A stretch of DNA of 5,536 nt from JAKQHY01 sp034429475 (GTDB taxonomy: Bacteria; Chloroflexota; Anaerolineae; B4-G1; SLSP01), in assembly GCA_034429475.1 (NCBI GenBank), contig DAOUGD010000229.1:1-5536 (forward strand), written 5' to 3'. Below the pieces are notes generated by a model that saw nothing but the letters and a program-made list of their open reading frames with translations, ran no database searches and was not told the DNA's origin. A program made the position numbers and the translations under genes. Below are positions 4,315 through 5,536 of the stretch, piece after piece; the first letter of the stretch is position 1, and every line of letters begins with the position of its first letter.

Positions 4315-5536
4315 AATGCGCGTCAGGCAGTGTCACCGGCGACAGCGGGATGTGGTCGCCGGTGATTTTTTGTCCCACCGTCACCGGCAGGCGCTCCGGC
4401 GGCTGGACGTCCAGCCAGTACGCGCCGGTGTACAGCGTGTAGTTGCCGGGCGGCGCGTCCGCGGGCAGCGCCAGCCGGTGCCGCTGGATGAGCACGTCGC
4501 CGCTGCGCCATAGCTCCTGTGGCACGCCGAGTCCGTCGCCGGCCACGATTTGCCCGGCGCCGGGGACGCCCAGGTGCAGCATCAACGAGAGAGGGCGCGC
4601 GGGCGGTGTCTCGACGCGCCAGAACGTCCACACTTCAAGCGTCCCTGTGTCGGCGGGATGATGGACGGTATGCCCCAAAAATGTGAGGTCGCCGAGGGAC
4701 ACGGTGGGCGTGGCCGGCTGCGTGGGAGCGAGCATAGCGCCGCTCTCATAGATAGCGAAGGGCGGCTCGAAGGTGCTGCGCGTCTGCTCGTAGCTCAACC
4801 GGGCGGCGGCGAGAGTCGCGTGGATGAAAGCGTCATCGCCGGTCGTCATCTCGCGGAACAGCACATACCAGCCCGGCGTCCCTGCTTGCGGAATCAGCCA
4901 GCTCTGCGTGCAATCGAAGTAGAGGCGCGTCAGCTCCGTGTCGCCGAAGCCCTCGGCGATTACCTCTGCCGATAGCGGGACGACCGGCTGCGTACATTGC
5001 GCCACCCACTGGCCGGGGAAGCGCTCCGGCACGCGGTAGATCAGCAGCGCGTGCCCCACCAGGTCATCGGGGCCGCGTTTGCGGAACCAGTCGTACATCT
5101 CCGGCTCGGCGGTGAAGATGCCCTGTAATGTCGTGCTGCTGATCGCGTAATCGCCCGGCGCCGGGTTAAAGCGGCTCGGCAGCACGCCCGGCGCAGCGTG
5201 CAAAGGGGCCAGCGGTTCATAGTTCAGGCCGTACCACTCCAGCGCGGCCCCGAACTCGATGTAGGTGGAGAGCTTCACCTCCGAAATGCCTTCTCGCTCC
5301 ATATACCGGCGCAGCGCCTTGTGCGCCTGCCCCCAATCCGTGTTGGAATCCACCAGATAGTGATACCCCTCGTCCGCGCCCCCGACGATCTCATTGAAGA
5401 ACGTCAGATGAAACGGCCAGATGGCGAGCGTCCCGCCGATGAGCCAGAGGAGGAGAAGACAGCAGACGGTAGACGGTAGACGGTAGACGGTAGACGGTAG
5501 ACGGTAGACGGGGGGAGAGGGGGAGGGGGAGAAGGG
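4313..5536 (-). CDS. C-terminal part of a GT39/ArnT-like membrane glycosyltransferase, 5' end beyond window
   Basis: The frame ending at TAA 4315-4313 is open to the right edge: 407 visible residues, N-terminal membrane part missing. A GTG at 5353 could be mistaken for the start, but the homologous frame clearly continues upstream. Visible residues 10-24 are a heptamer-encoded V-Y-R-L-P-S-T repeat. A hydrophobic helix follows (about 25-45), then F-F-N-E-I-V-G-G-x-x-x-G-Y-H-Y-L-V-D-S-N-T-D-W-G-Q (46-70). This signature follows the last membrane helix in many bacterial GT39-type enzymes, whose usual form is G-Y-R-Y-L-x-D-S-N-x-D-W-G-Q. The rest is a soluble extracellular region with GDYAISSTTLQG, VGHALLIYRVPERF and a beta-rich end with GDVLIQRHRLALPADAPPG and NYTLYTGAYWLDV. 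The expected activity is transfer of a sugar from a polyprenyl-phosphate donor; catalytic acids would be in the missing part. The gene is convergent with the secreted-protein gene and GC-rich. Confidence 0.85.
   Translation of the reverse strand, partial: PFSPSPSPPVYRLPSTVYRLPSTVCCLLLLWLIGGTLAIWPFHLTFFNEIVGGADEGYHYLVDSNTDWGQAHKALRRYMEREGISEVKLSTYIEFGAALEWYGLNYEPLAPLHAAPGVLPSRFNPAPGDYAISSTTLQGIFTAEPEMYDWFRKRGPDDLVGHALLIYRVPERFPGQWVAQCTQPVVPLSAEVIAEGFGDTELTRLYFDCTQSWLIPQAGTPGWYVLFREMTTGDDAFIHATLAAARLSYEQTRSTFEPPFAIYESGAMLAPTQPATPTVSLGDLTFLGHTVHHPADTGTLEVWTFWRVETPPARPLSLMLHLGVPGAGQIVAGDGLGVPQELWRSGDVLIQRHRLALPADAPPGNYTLYTGAYWLDVQPPERLPVTVGQKITGDHIPLSPVTLPDAH
4333..4371 (+). terminator. Strong intrinsic terminator of the rightward gene, inside the convergent coding sequence
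   Basis: TCACCGGCGAC (4333-4343) is perfectly complementary to GTCGCCGGTGA (4355-4365) across an 11-base loop, followed immediately by six T residues (4366-4371). It lies 34 bases after the TAG of the rightward gene. On the minus strand the same bases encode K-I-T-G-D-H-I-P-L-S-P-V-T near the C-terminus of the convergent glycosyltransferase. In that direction the T-run precedes the hairpin as A residues, so it would act only on rightward transcripts. Confidence 0.85.
5464..5511. repeat. Tandem 7-bp repeat AGACGGT, six perfect copies plus a partial seventh
   Basis: Six identical units run from 5464 to 5505, and a seventh breaks off into a G-run at about 5511. On the minus strand the unit is ACCGTCT, stop-free in every frame and encoding T-V-Y-R-L-P-S, while on the plus strand it contains TAG. 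It sits in frame in the glycosyltransferase gene just upstream of its last membrane helix. The perfect identity of the units suggests recent or ongoing copy-number change. Confidence 0.95.
5510..5536. repeat. G-rich low-complexity tract at the window edge
   Basis: G-runs of 6, 5, 5 and 3 are separated by AGA, A and AGAA. It is still in frame on the minus strand, where it encodes a P/S-rich stretch with no stop. It continues the low-complexity region that begins with the heptamers and runs out of the window. Confidence 0.8.

Noticed and set aside
5351..5353. GTG at 5353 as the start of the right-hand glycosyltransferase
   Set aside because: The codons upstream encode the F-F-N-E-x-x-G-G-x-x-x-G-Y-x-Y-L half of a conserved signature and a membrane helix, so the gene extends past the window edge.

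Overview
The window is high-GC bacterial DNA. Its protein architectures most resemble those of Chloroflexota (Anaerolineae/Caldilineae-type): polytopic GT-C glycosyltransferases with a long soluble tail, secreted proteins with a jelly-roll-like module bearing a P-T-G-W motif and a V-W-D-x-A-S-L motif, FN3-like domains, and IYLP(L/F) segments. This assignment rests on remembered family features; no search was run. There are no rRNA, tRNA, CRISPR, IS or phage genes.

Layout, left to right. (1) Positions 1-1474, minus strand: a membrane glycosyltransferase-like gene (gene A) that is open from its ATG to the window edge. Its visible 3' part is an in-frame tandem-repeat tract of six perfect 7-bp units plus two variants, and sixteen 8-bp units. 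(2) Positions 1471-3057, minus strand: a secreted protein with one carbohydrate-binding-like module and two FN3-like domains (gene D). Its stop overlaps the start of gene A as ATGA, so D and A probably form one operon. (3) Positions 3058-3171: a compact divergent promoter region. It has TTGACA-16-TATAGT rightward and an extended -10 TGGTATAAT leftward. (4) Positions 3172-4299, plus strand: a secreted paralogue of D with one FN3-like domain (gene C). (5) Positions 4313-5536, minus strand: the C-terminal part of a second GT39/ArnT-like glycosyltransferase (gene B), convergent with C. Its upstream end is also a tandem heptamer tract in frame. A strong intrinsic terminator for C lies inside the last codons of B.

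Two divergent paralogous secreted proteins with sugar-binding-like folds are thus flanked by two membrane glycosyltransferases, which suggests a cell-surface glycan or glycoprotein theme; the functional link is inference. The most unusual feature is that both glycosyltransferase genes carry tandem repeats of unit length not divisible by three, apparently in the same inter-helix loop before the last membrane helix. Both window ends lie in or beside these repeats, so the window may be a whole contig broken by repeats.
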